A stretch of 64,000 nucleotides of DNA from Altica lythri (taxonomy: Eukaryota; Arthropoda; Insecta; Coleoptera; Chrysomelidae): assembly GCA_964028335.1 (NCBI GenBank), contig OZ034800.1:68007196-68071195 (forward strand), read 5' to 3'. Below the pieces are notes generated by a model. That model was not told the DNA's origin. It saw only the letters and a program-made list of their open reading frames with translations, and did not search any database. The position numbers and the translations under genes are program-made. Each line of letters begins with the position of its first letter. Position 1 is the stretch's first letter. Of the stretch, positions 22,601 to 34,600 are shown in pieces.

Positions 22601-25600
22601 TATTCATCTTACTTTAACTCTTCATATTTGAAGTTTTGGACAGCTGACAGCACTTGGTCCTGCAGATTGATTTGAGGTCCATTCTTCTCGCCTATTGGCA
22701 TATTCTTAGTCTTCGTCCTATTCATTCTAAACCATTTACTCTCAAGCGCTTTTATCCATTTCTCAAGTATTTCTTTCAGTCTCTATTTCACAAAACCTAC
22801 ATACACAATATCATCAGAATATATTATATCCCATGGGGCTTCACCTCTTATCCCTTCAGTCATAACATTAATCACCATAGAGGTTCAGCACCGACCCCTG
22901 GTGGAAACCCACATGCACCACAGATCCCTACGTACCACAACACTGCTTTTCTATTTCCGTTTTTTTGGACTCGTTCATACGCTTTCTCTAAGTCTATGGA
23001 AGCAGCTTGGGTATCCCGCTTTTCACGACATCTCATAACAAAAATAGCATCCTCTCCCTGGTCTAAATCCAAATTGCTCTCCACTTATGCTCATCTCAAC
23101 TATTTTCAAAGTATGTGACGTCAGTTTATGTAGGGTGTTTAGAATATAGTTTAAACTTAACAAAAATTTATAATTCTTCCTTTAATCAAAGCACTGTTTA
23201 ATATGGCAACTACTTAAATAATATAAAAGATAAAATGAATTTCATTTAAATTATCAATTTACCATATTTGTAAACCACAAAAATAATGACAATACTGAGA
23301 AATTTCAAAAAAAAAAACTTACGAGGAAAGGATACCGTAATTAAAAGAGTAATAAAAGTTGAGTAATAAAATAAATAAAAAAACGCTTTACAATTATTTA
23401 TTATCCGTGAGTTAAAAATATATGTTTGAAGCTAGTTTTTCATGATTTTAAAATTACGATTATGTTCACCGTGTTTGTTTAGTACATCTGATTTTCAAAA
23501 CGTAGTTGGAAAAATAGTGCCTATAAGGATATTGTTATCGTTTGATTATTGTCATACTGTTTATTGGACTCGTGGACATGTGAAAAATTTCTACTTATTT
23601 CCAAAACCATTACGATACACTTATGGAGACAAACATTTATATAAACAGATTCCCAATATATATTTTTTTAAATCGATCTACAGTTGATATTTAAAAAAAT
23701 AGTTAAATCTGCATTATTGTTAATTTATAGTATTAATTAAAAAAATTTAAGCATTTATAAGTTCTGAACAATACCATATACACTGGCCCGCAAAATTAAC
23801 AGGACATCGAAAATTTGGTTCAAATTCAATCCATAATAACTTTTTTTGTATTGCATCGATTTTGATAATTTTTCTGCCGAGTTTTAGGCCATTTTATGGT
23901 CATCATTTTTTGATATCGAAGCTACAAAAATTTCCAACGGATTGGTTGTTATACAGGGGTAATAAAAAGTTGATTTTTACTCTAAACTTTTAAACACCCT
24001 GTGGAAAAAATTGACAATCGAATAATGATTCTTTTTGCTGCCTTTTCAAGCCCCATCTTTCCTTAACAACTTGTTTTTTTATTCATTCATGTTTTATTAG
24101 CAAGAATTTGTTATTAAAAATAGTGTAAAGTTGGCCCAAAAGAAGTGGCACAAGCCGTTGCTCTACAAGACGATGGTCGTCCGATTGGGTATATTGCAGA
24201 AAGGTTTGGCCATCCACGCAGTACAGTATCCGATGCGATACAAAGGTTCAGAGAAACTGGTTCTTATTCAAGAAGACCTGGACAGGGAAGACGAAGGGCT
24301 ACAAACGCAGTTGAGGATTGATTTCTTCGTCTTCAAGTTCTTCGAGAGCGAACAGCCTCTGCTCCAGCAGAAGGTTAGCGGATCAGAATTTAATATCTTG
24401 TGTAACTAGTGCGAAGCACACCGACCAGCGCAATGGAAGTCATACTCGGTCTCACCCCCCTTGATATATTTGTTAAGGAGGTCGCATTGATGACCATGGT
24501 ACGCTTTCGCACGGTTGGTATCGAACCCACTGTAGGGACTGGCACCTATAGGGATAGTCTGTGGAGGGAATCGATAAATGTGATACCACTCTTACAGGCA
24601 GTCACGGATGCCGTCGACAAACAAGACAGCAGACCCCAACGTAGTGAACGCTCTGAGCGTATATACGGATGGATCAAAAACAAAGCAAGGTGTGGGATGT
24701 GGAATTTACTCTAGATCCTTAAGCCTAAAAATGAAATGGGCTATGGATGGCTTGTCAAGTGTGGTTCAGTCAGAACTCACAGGCATAACCATAGCTGCAA
24801 AAGAATTAATCAATAGGAACATCACAGGCAGGAATATAAATATATATACAGATTGCCGACAATCACTACTGACCTTGAATAGACCACGTTTCACTTAAAG
24901 TTTAGTACTAGAACGTCACCAATCTCTAACTGAGGCCAGCTAGAATAACGTAGTCACTCAGCTGGATTAAAGGACATGGGAACTCTAAAGGCAACCGCAT
25001 TGCGAACAATTTAGCAAAGAGGGCTGCGGGCTACAAATATGTTAGCCCTCGCCCATCTACCAAGCTAACATTGTCCGCAGTCGTGGACCTTATTAAACAG
25101 CACTCTCACCAAAAATTTATACAGTGCTGGGATGAAACTACGAACTGTAGACTGACCAGAGAGTTATTACCTCATCCTGGCGAGGAAACAGCAAAAAAAT
25201 TTAAGGCATTGACCAGACAAAATCTCCGAACAGCTGTGGGAATCCTGACAGGTCACTGCCAATTGCGACAACTTCTCTTTAGGATGAAACTAACAGAATC
25301 GCCGCTATGCAGAGGCTGCGAACAAGAAGAGGAAACAGTAGAACACATTATGTATGACTGCTCTGCTTTTTCTGAAATCAGAAGATCCGTGTTGGGCGAG
25401 TATTGGCTTACACCAGCCGATGTCAGGGAAATCCCCCTCGGGAGCCTCATCACCTATTTTAAATCAATAGGCCTGGTGACATCCTGAGGTGATATCCCTA
25501 CATACGGGAGGATGCACAATGGGTCATATGTGGCCTCAGTGCTGGCGGAGCACTAGCTCGCCCCTCCCAAATTTCCAGATCCAGGATCTCGTGTAACTAC

Positions 25601-28600
25601 TACAGGTCTTCTATTATATGCGGGTCATCGAAGGCAGCGCCTGGAGTTTGCTCGAACCCATGCAGATTGGCACTTGGACGAATGGCGAAATGTTCTTGTC
25701 ACAGACGAGTCTCGTTTTAAGAGATATTCACCTGACGGACGTCAAAGAGTATGGAGAAGGCTCGGAGAAAGATACTTTAGTGCAATGGTCATTACACCAA
25801 AATTAAAATAAAATAAAATGAATATATAACAACTTGTATTACTGCAGCAAAATAAATACATCTGACTTTTTATGAAATATCAAAAATAATAATCCATCAA
25901 AAAACTTGTTTCGCCTTTTTTATATCAACCACGATCCACTGTCTTGGCAACGGTGATCTTTCATATTTTCTATATAGGTTGAGATTATTTTGCTATCCAT
26001 ACGAATAATCTCATAAAGCTTTTCAAAAAGAAAATGAATCTTAATCAGTGATTATTAAATCACTGAAAAAGAAAAGAAGAGACCACATGATCGCCAACGA
26101 TTGCATATAACTAAAAATCTTTAAATAAAAAAACTTTGTGTGCTCGAAAGAGGCACGAGCACCACAGATACTCTCGATGTTGTATCTCTCCTAGAGTGCA
26201 ATTTGGTGGCGGAGGGGTGATGGTGTGGGGCGGTATTTCATTTGAAGCCCGTACAGACCTTGTTACACTTCAAGGGGGTATTAACGCCGATAGATACATT
26301 AGGGAGTGCTTAGAAGAACATGTGGTGCCTTATAAGCCATTTATATCTTGATGCACGACAATGCTCGACCGCACATAGCACAAATAACAAGGCAATATTT
26401 AATCGACGTTGACGTTCATGTATTGGACTGGCCCCCAAGAAGTCAACCCTATTGAGCACTTGTGGGATACACTGGGAAGAAGAGTTAGGCAGAACTACGG
26501 CGAGTTTCAAACTTTAACTGCTTTAGAAGAAGCACTCACAAACGAGTGGCAACAAATACACCAAGATGCGATTGCTTCTTTAATTGAATCTATGCCCCAC
26601 AGAATGAGAGCCGTTATTCATGCTCGTGGGGGAAATACCCGATTTTAGAAAAAATTAATAAATGTTAATACTGCAGTTATCCATGTTATTTTTTAATTCT
26701 TTTGTTTCTAATAAAGCATTATTGCATTGTTTTCTTAAAATCAGTCCTCTTTCTTTAAGGATACAGATATCGGAATGAATAAAAAACAAGTTGTTAAGAA
26801 AAGTTAGGGCTTGAAAATGCATCATTATTCGGTTGTCAATTTTTTTCACAGGGTTTTTAAAATTTAGAGTAAAAATCAACATTTTAGTAACCCCTATATA
26901 CCAACAAATCCGTTGGAAATTTATTATCAAAATCGATGCAATAAAAAAAGGTATTAAGGATTGAATTTGAACGAAATTTTCGATGTCCGGTTAATTTTGC
27001 GGGCCAGTGTATAAAGGCAATTTTCACTTTCTTACATGATATTTATTAAAACAAACTTATTCGTTGTTAATATCGGCATTACATCTGCAATTTTATGGTG
27101 AATAAGTTCATGAATTTATTCAAAATTCAAGTTTATTATTTCATATTTCTGATTTCGTCAAACTTTTCATCTAACTTTTAAAATTAGAACATGTTATAAT
27201 TTTCATTGTGAATTCAGGGGTACTAACCTCAATAAAGGACAAAAAAATAAAGATATTGTCTGTTTTGGTTCACGTTTGGCTAATTTTATTATTATTATTT
27301 TATTTGGTAAGTCGGTGGTGTGTGTGTGTGTGAGTTTTCACTGTTGATTTTGTCTTTATTTCGTGGAATAAAGAGTAAAAGTTGACAAACACAGAAGGTA
27401 CATTAAATTACTTAATAGTTCAATCTGCTTTTCATCAAACAATTGGGCAAACTTTGATACAAGAGTAATACGAATGCTATCGTAAGGAAGACCTTGAATA
27501 CCTTCATGAATTTGTTTATCAAACTTATTCACGACTAGTTGTACTCGCAACTCGCAACGTCGTTCTCGTGGCGTGTGATTGTTGTATAAAAATTTCTTAC
27601 CCCACCCCATTTAAGGAATGGGAGAAAAATTTTTATACACCAAATGTTAAGTTGAAAGAAGGCAAATACATCTGTGAAAACCGCATTCGAATCAGATCAG
27701 TAGTTTTCATGTGATGCGCGCATAAACATACAAACAGACAGACAGACAAAAAAAATCTAACCACATTTTTGGGTTCTATTTCGATGTACCCGCGACGTCG
27801 TTCGCGTGGCGTGTTGATTTTTGCATAAAAATTTCTTTCATCACTCCGTTAAAGGGGTGGGGGGAGAAAGTTTTAAACACCAGATGTTAAGTTGAAAGAA
27901 GACAAATACGTCTTTGAAAACCGCATTCGAATAGGATCAGTAGTTTTCATGTGATGCGCGCACAAACATATACATTTCTACAGTTTTATTATATGTATAG
28001 ATAAAGTTGTAGATGTCATACCAGTATAAAAATATACAAAGAATTAAGACACGTAAAAATGCAGACAAACGTAAAAAAGATGCTATAAATTTGAATACAC
28101 TCAATTTAGTGACTTATAGTAAACTAAAAATAGGATAGCTGCCACCAACAAATGAATGCGGTGCAGTGAAACATTCATGATATCCGAAAGAATGTCATTT
28201 TGCTTTACTTATGTTTCTAATTATAGAAAATGTCTCCTGTTACACGTGTTTTATAGTACTTCGTTTCACATTGTTGAAAATTATTGAACATACACAAAAG
28301 CAAATATGTAAAGGGGTATAACATTTTTTATACCTAGTAATTAAAAACCAAATATGTATAAAGTTGTATAAATATACAACTGAAATTTAATTCATTTATC
28401 TTACGTGAAAGTAAGGTTCCAGTTTAATCATATTATTGAATACTCAAATAAAAATATCTAAATATTCATCTATCATTAGTTTTGTGAAATTAGAAAATAC
28501 TTTTCTTGCATGAGTTACATTTATTTATCTCGATTTTAAACCACCAAGAGACTTATTTGTTAAATTTTTATATATATTTAATGATATTTCTGAATTCAGT

Positions 28601-31600
28601 GTGTGAACCAATATAAAAACTCAACATTCTAGTATTAAAAATCACATCATCAGTGGCCAAAACCCAGTCAGTTGTTGAATAAAAAAAAATATATTTATAA
28701 TACTTATATGTAACTCATTCCACAATGTTCGTCTAAAAATATATTAATTTTAATTTTGCAGTTGATAAAGAAGCTCGACTACGTAGCCTAAAAGAGCGAC
28801 AAAATGAAGACAGACAAAGAAAGTTGGAGGAAATCAAGGCACAAGCGCTTGCTGCACAAATATTTAAGGAACAGAAGGAACAAGAAAGACGAAGACGACT
28901 AGAGGAAATGAGAATACGTGATGATACTAGAAAGCAGCAAGTAGAAGAAAGAAAAAGAGCAATACATGATGCAGACCGGGACCGTCTAGAATTCATTTTA
29001 AAGAGGAATCAAGAGCGAGAACAAAGAATTGAAACCAAAAGAAAGAATGAGAGGAGTAATGCTGTTTTCGCTTTTGGTTCCTCTACCCCTCGTATGTTAG
29101 AACCTAGTGATATGAGCGTTTCTTATTGGGGTGCTCGACGGGCTACCTCCATTCAAAATATTACCAGTTCTACTAATTCTGCACTTACTCGACGACAGTT
29201 TGACAGAGATTTGGACGTAGGAAGTAAAAAACGAGCCACTTCAGCTACAGGGCTTGAAAGAACTGGTGAAGGTGAGTATCCATTGATTTTTACAACGATT
29301 CAGTTTTACCGGTATAGAATTTTATTTCATTTGGGTATTTTTGAAACAGCTTACGAAGTGTGCATGGACATAAGTAGCTGTTTTTAAAATTTTCTGGGGT
29401 GATTTAATCTTTTATATAAGGCTCATGCACAATTAATATAACCTTAAAGATATTTTTTGTGAAAATGTTGATGTCGACATTCTGTTGGTACTAAATAATG
29501 TAGGTAATGGCAGTTACAGTTACATATGTCGTCCTCAACATTTTCACAATTCATTTAAAACGGTCAATTATTTTATGTTATTGTGAACCAAACAAGTGAT
29601 TTTTACTTTTGCTCTTTCACGTTTAAATATATTGTGCATTAGGCTTTAGTGTTTGCGGGATTTTTTTTGGAGGTAGTAAGTTGTTTGAGAATAAAAGTTA
29701 ATTTATTAGATTGTTCACTGATTCAAATATACAATGTTAATAAAAATATGTATACTGCTCATTTTATGTAATCATTTTGTTTATGACACATTTAATGGTA
29801 CCAGTACTTGTCAGTCACAATGAATATTTAAGAACAATTTTCATTTAACAGTATGGAAATTGAACATTCTACAAATACCAACACTTTTATTATTCACTAA
29901 ATTGGCAGTGCGTACATATCTTAGTTATAAAATATTAGTTGTTGATTATAAAATTATTTCAAACTCGTCAGTCACAATAAAAATTGGAGAACCCTGTTCC
30001 TTTAAACAATATGGGAAATCAACATTCTACAAATACCACAATTTTATTATTCACTTAATTGGCAATGCAAACATATCAGATTTATAAAATTTTTTGTTGT
30101 TGATTCTAAAATTATTTCAAATACCAGATTCATGTTTCAAATCGAAAATATGTTTTTTTGTATTATTGACAATTATTTTTTTTACCAAACATTTTATACT
30201 AATCGTGGGACTAGTTAACATCGTCAAATTGTGTCCCATTTACCAATAAGTAGAAAGTTCATTATAATGGGTCAAGCGACAAGTAATGTTGTAACAGGTA
30301 ATTTAATTAAAATAAAAATATGTTACTTATATTAGAAAATATATACATATATTATCCAAATATAAAATGTCAAAACCTTGAAGTTTTTAAGAATAAAAAA
30401 AGTTAGTCTTATTTTATTATCAAGCAACATGTATCTCAATGATTGTGGTTAATTGTGAAAGTTTTAAATTATGGAAACTTTTCTACCGGTTATGGGTTTA
30501 ACCCTGTTTTTAATAAGTTTTATGTAATTCAGTGAGAAATTTGTTAAGGAATCATATATTGTTAATGTACAGGTTTTCCTTGTAAGTTCTAGGTTAAACA
30601 AGATAGGATACTGTCACATGCGTTTTTTTAGTCACCACTATAGTTTACGCACTTGCTATGATTTTTTTGCAGGTAGTGCACCAGTAATTCCAGCCGGCTG
30701 TGCAAGCGGTTACACAGGACGTAGGCGCACTGATCTAGTCCCTACCATTCCAACAAAAGACTCAATCAGTTCATCCCGTAAATCCCTTAACCATTCACCA
30801 GGTAGGGCTTATTCAATGTCACGATTAGACCAGCTTGCGAAACCACGCAGAAGGCACGATATGCCATCTTTGACAGAATCCGGCTCATCCCATAATCTTT
30901 CCTCTTCCCAAACTTTTACCATGACCCGAAGCGTGAGCCACATTGCCGTACGTAAGCCAAGACCTAGAACGGAGTTGAATAAGGCGGACAGCCGGAGCAT
31001 GCAGCAGCTGTCTGAGAGATCCGTGGTTGCTGGGCCACCGCCTCGCACAACTCGCACGACGCAATTGAGGGAACAAAAACTGCTCGGTTCCTCCAATTGC
31101 AGTGAGGGTATGAATTTCTATTCATATTTACACCTTGTAAATAACCTAAAATTTACCCGCAAAATTATATTTTTAAAAATTTTGTCATCAGATATTACAT
31201 AACTGGATGATTCAACAGATTGTTTTTTTTTTTCAAAAGAGAAATTAAAGATCAATTTTGACTTTTCTGACGTCGTATATGCAAAATGCCGAAAACTTTG
31301 TAAAAACTAGAGTTCTCTGTTGAATAGTACTTTAAACTTGACCTTCTTTATTTCTTTAAATGACATTGAAGGCCAAAGTCGAATTTGATATTACCATTAG
31401 AATACACGCCAGGAAATGTTTAAAATAACCTTGTCCTTTTTTAATAATCACACCTGGCGGAATATACAATCGTTCCAGTACATTTGTGATTCACGATGTG
31501 TTTATTAAAATTCGTATTTTATATCTCATAATAGATAAAGAGTATTTGAAAAATCAAATAAAAAAATATGTTTGATAGTTTTTCCATATAACATGCGTTA

Positions 31601-34600
31601 CAATAGTTATTCTTCTAGGTTAAATGTTGTATTTTGAAGTTACTTACAACAGTGTGAATTCAATTAAATTATAAAGTGTTTTCTTTTATATATTAGATTA
31701 AATATAATGTCTTTCATAGAATGGAATTCACAGTAGGTGTTACTTTTTCAATCGTGAGTTATTTTTGAAATAACTAATTTGTTAATGCAGAGTGGTACAA
31801 ATATTTCATTTCGTTATGTTTGTAGACTAAAATATGTCAATAACAGCTTATGTAACTGAAAACAGCATCGGTACAAAAACTCTAGATATATTTTACATAT
31901 ATTACCGAATAAATAATTATTGTGATTGTTAGTCATAATGAATATAATTACAGTTGCATAAATCAATACTAAGGATACTATAAACAAAATTTTACTATAT
32001 TTTTGCGGGTATTTGTTATATTATGTTTATTGTAAACATAATATATTCAAGTATTGTTCTTTAAAATTCTTAAACTCCGTTTTATTTGCTGTAAGTATAA
32101 AAATCCCCAGACAGTATTATTATACACACAAAAGTATTATACGTTACAAGGTTGGTAGGTGACTTATTACAGTACAAGTTAGTTTACGGACGAGGCGACG
32201 CAGGAGCCGGGTCTGGAAATAAAAACGAGTACTGTAATAACACCTAACGACCATGTATCGTATCATATTTTATTTTATCCTGTTTTTATAAATTAATAAA
32301 TTAAAAGTAATTGTCTTCCCTTAAAGCAATCGGAGCAGAGTTGCTAGGCAACACATTACAGTACATGATACCGTAATGTTTTACTTACCGGCGCCGAATT
32401 GATAAGGGAGTTTATTTACTGGACAGGATGAAATAAAATATATTTTTTCAAATTTTGTACACCTCAGAAGTAATATGTTGATTTTATATATATTGGAGTA
32501 TTTTTTTAATGACAGTACTTGTATATCTCCAGTTGGATCTTTCTAAACTAATGTTTCTATTTAATTTTTTTAAGTGTTCCTTACGTTCCTGGTGGCAGGT
32601 ATATAAAACAAAAATAAATATTCTGTGTAGTTCGAAAATACGTTTATTGCTGAATTAAAACATTAAAAATGTATATTAAAGTCTGCTAATTATGTTATAA
32701 AAGGTTATCAGTTTAGAGCACCGTTTCCCAATCTTAATAGTATTGCTAAAAATTTTTGTTAATCTAGAAATATGTGGAAGGATTTTTAATTTATCAATAC
32801 ACTAAATTAAATTACTAATTGATTTAGTTCTACTAAAAATACATAGAACCAAATTTATATGAAATCACCCTGTAATTTCGGAAAATAGAGTTTAGTTTAA
32901 AAAACAGTCATTGAGGATTAACGGGCAGTTGTTCGAAACCAAGTTTATTAGAACAATTTATAAAAAGAACTTTTTATAATAGAAAGTTTTTTACTGATTT
33001 ATAGGTCATATTTTAAGTGTCATCTCAACAATGCACAGCATTCCTGATATTGCAAAAATATTAAGTCATACAACGCTGTGATTGATCATAGAGAAGATTG
33101 TTTCCTTGTTAACAAAATCAAGGGTAGTTGTATCTAAAAACTTTCTAAAACAGTTTATTTTATTACCAGTTAAAATAATAATTACTGTTTTCACATGTAA
33201 GAACAAAAAAAAAGGAAAAAAAAAACTTCTTTGTCGCGAGATCGATCCTATTACGATAACCCAACAGAATTGTCACAATCAACCGCTTATCCAAATAGGC
33301 CACCACAAGCTTATATGAAGTCTTTCAAAATGATAATATGTATTCATATTTAATTTAATAACAATTCAGTATAAATTTCGAAATCTATGTATATGCCTAA
33401 ACACACTTGAAACATGCATTGTCATCCAGTTCTTAGCTATCCTGAAAATTTCAGAGCTCTAGGTAGTCGGGAAATAGGTTTAAACTCGATTACAAAATTC
33501 CACGGAATGACACAGAGACAAAGAACACGGCGAAAATATAAAAAGTTTCTAAAATAATAATCCTTACAATTTTTACAATAGAACAAATAAGAAAAAGTAT
33601 ACATTTCTATAAAAATGTTTTTTTTTTAATGACAATTTAACTAGAAAGCTATTTAAATATGTGTTTTAATAATCAGTATTGGCACATCGATACAAGCACG
33701 AATTCGACTAGCCATATTATTTATGAATTGGTCAATGTCTTCTTGGAGAATATTTGTCCATTCGTCTAAAACCTCAGTGTTGCCAGAACCATTTTGACGA
33801 GCTCTAATCTTTCTTTTGATCTTATCTCATAAGTGCTGCTTCATAGGATTAAGATCCGGTGAGCAAGAAGGCTACTCGCAAACTGCAACACCTTCCGTTT
33901 CTAAGAAACATTTTGCACTCTGCTGGTATGTGTAGGGGTACCCCAAAACATTACAGTAGCTCCTTTCTAGTTCGCGATAGTTTTTGCAGCACAAAGTCTA
34001 GCTTGTGTTTCTACCTCTTAAAAGGCGAATCCAGCGGTCATCAGATCGTAAGCCAAATTTGGTTTCACAAGATATTTTTCCAATCTTCAATATTCCAGTT
34101 TTCACGCTTCAAAAGCCGAATTTGGTTTCACAAGATATTTTTCCAATCTTCAATATTCCAGTTTTCATGCTCCAAACACAACTTTAAACGGTCAATTTTA
34201 TTTTGCTTTGAAAGTTCTGGAACCCTTAACTGTCTTCTGCTAAACAATTCCCGAACGCGAAGTCTTTTTCTAAAAGTTTTGACAGAAACACTCCCGTAGC
34301 TTGCAAAAGTTGCCTTTGAAGCTCTGGATCAGATGTGGTATTTCTTCTTGCTATTCGAGCTAAAAAGCTATCCTGTTCTTCTGTAGCTATTCTTTCAGGA
34401 CTTCTCCTTAGTCACTATTTTTCAACATTCCCAATTCCAGAAATCTTTAATGGTTTTTGAAACAACCCCTTGTGTAACCCCCCATCGTTCTTGCTAGTTG
34501 CCTTTGGGACATGCCTTGTTCTGCAAGAGCAGTAATTCTCCCCGCTTGACGTCCGATATCCCAACGTATGGCATTTTTGTTTAATTTTCGAAAATAATAT

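Larger units (their letters stand above)
24131..26648 (+). pseudogene. Tc1-type transposase, split by insertions
   Basis: The N-terminal part (24131-24330, partly in a shifted frame) has the paired helix-turn-helix (EVAQAVALQDDGRPIGYIAE, then HPRSTVSDAIQRF, and GQGRRRAT). The middle part (25600-25805) has HADWHLDEWRNVLVTDESRF, containing the first catalytic Asp. The last part (26136-26648) has GVMVWGGISF, then LMHDNARPHIAQITRQYL with the second Asp, and PIEHLWDTLGRR with the Glu of the DD34E triad. All three catalytic residues survive, but two insertions and at least one frameshift (near 26350) break the frame. Confidence 0.85.
23781..27008 (+). mobile_element. Tc1-type transposon carrying a nested LINE
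   Basis: Ends are CACTGGCCCGCAAAATTAAC at 23781 and its inverse ending at 27008, each next to TA. Inverted similarity continues about 300 bp inward, the left arm carrying about 50 extra bases. A Tc1 transposase lies between the arms in three pieces (24131-24408, 25600-25805, 26136-26648). It is split first by a LINE fragment (24409-25590) and then by about 330 bp of unrelated sequence (25806-26135). Confidence 0.85.

Noticed and set aside
22654..23118. A 154-codon plus-strand frame
   Set aside because: It is antisense to the RTE reverse-transcriptase block at 22872-23084 and has no domain of its own.
23442..23687. A small host gene of 81 codons
   Set aside because: No domain, no splice context and composition like the surrounding intron.
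30267..30297. A retroviral Gag start, since MGQ resembles one
   Set aside because: Only ten codons before a splice donor, no further Gag, protease or LTR sequence around it.
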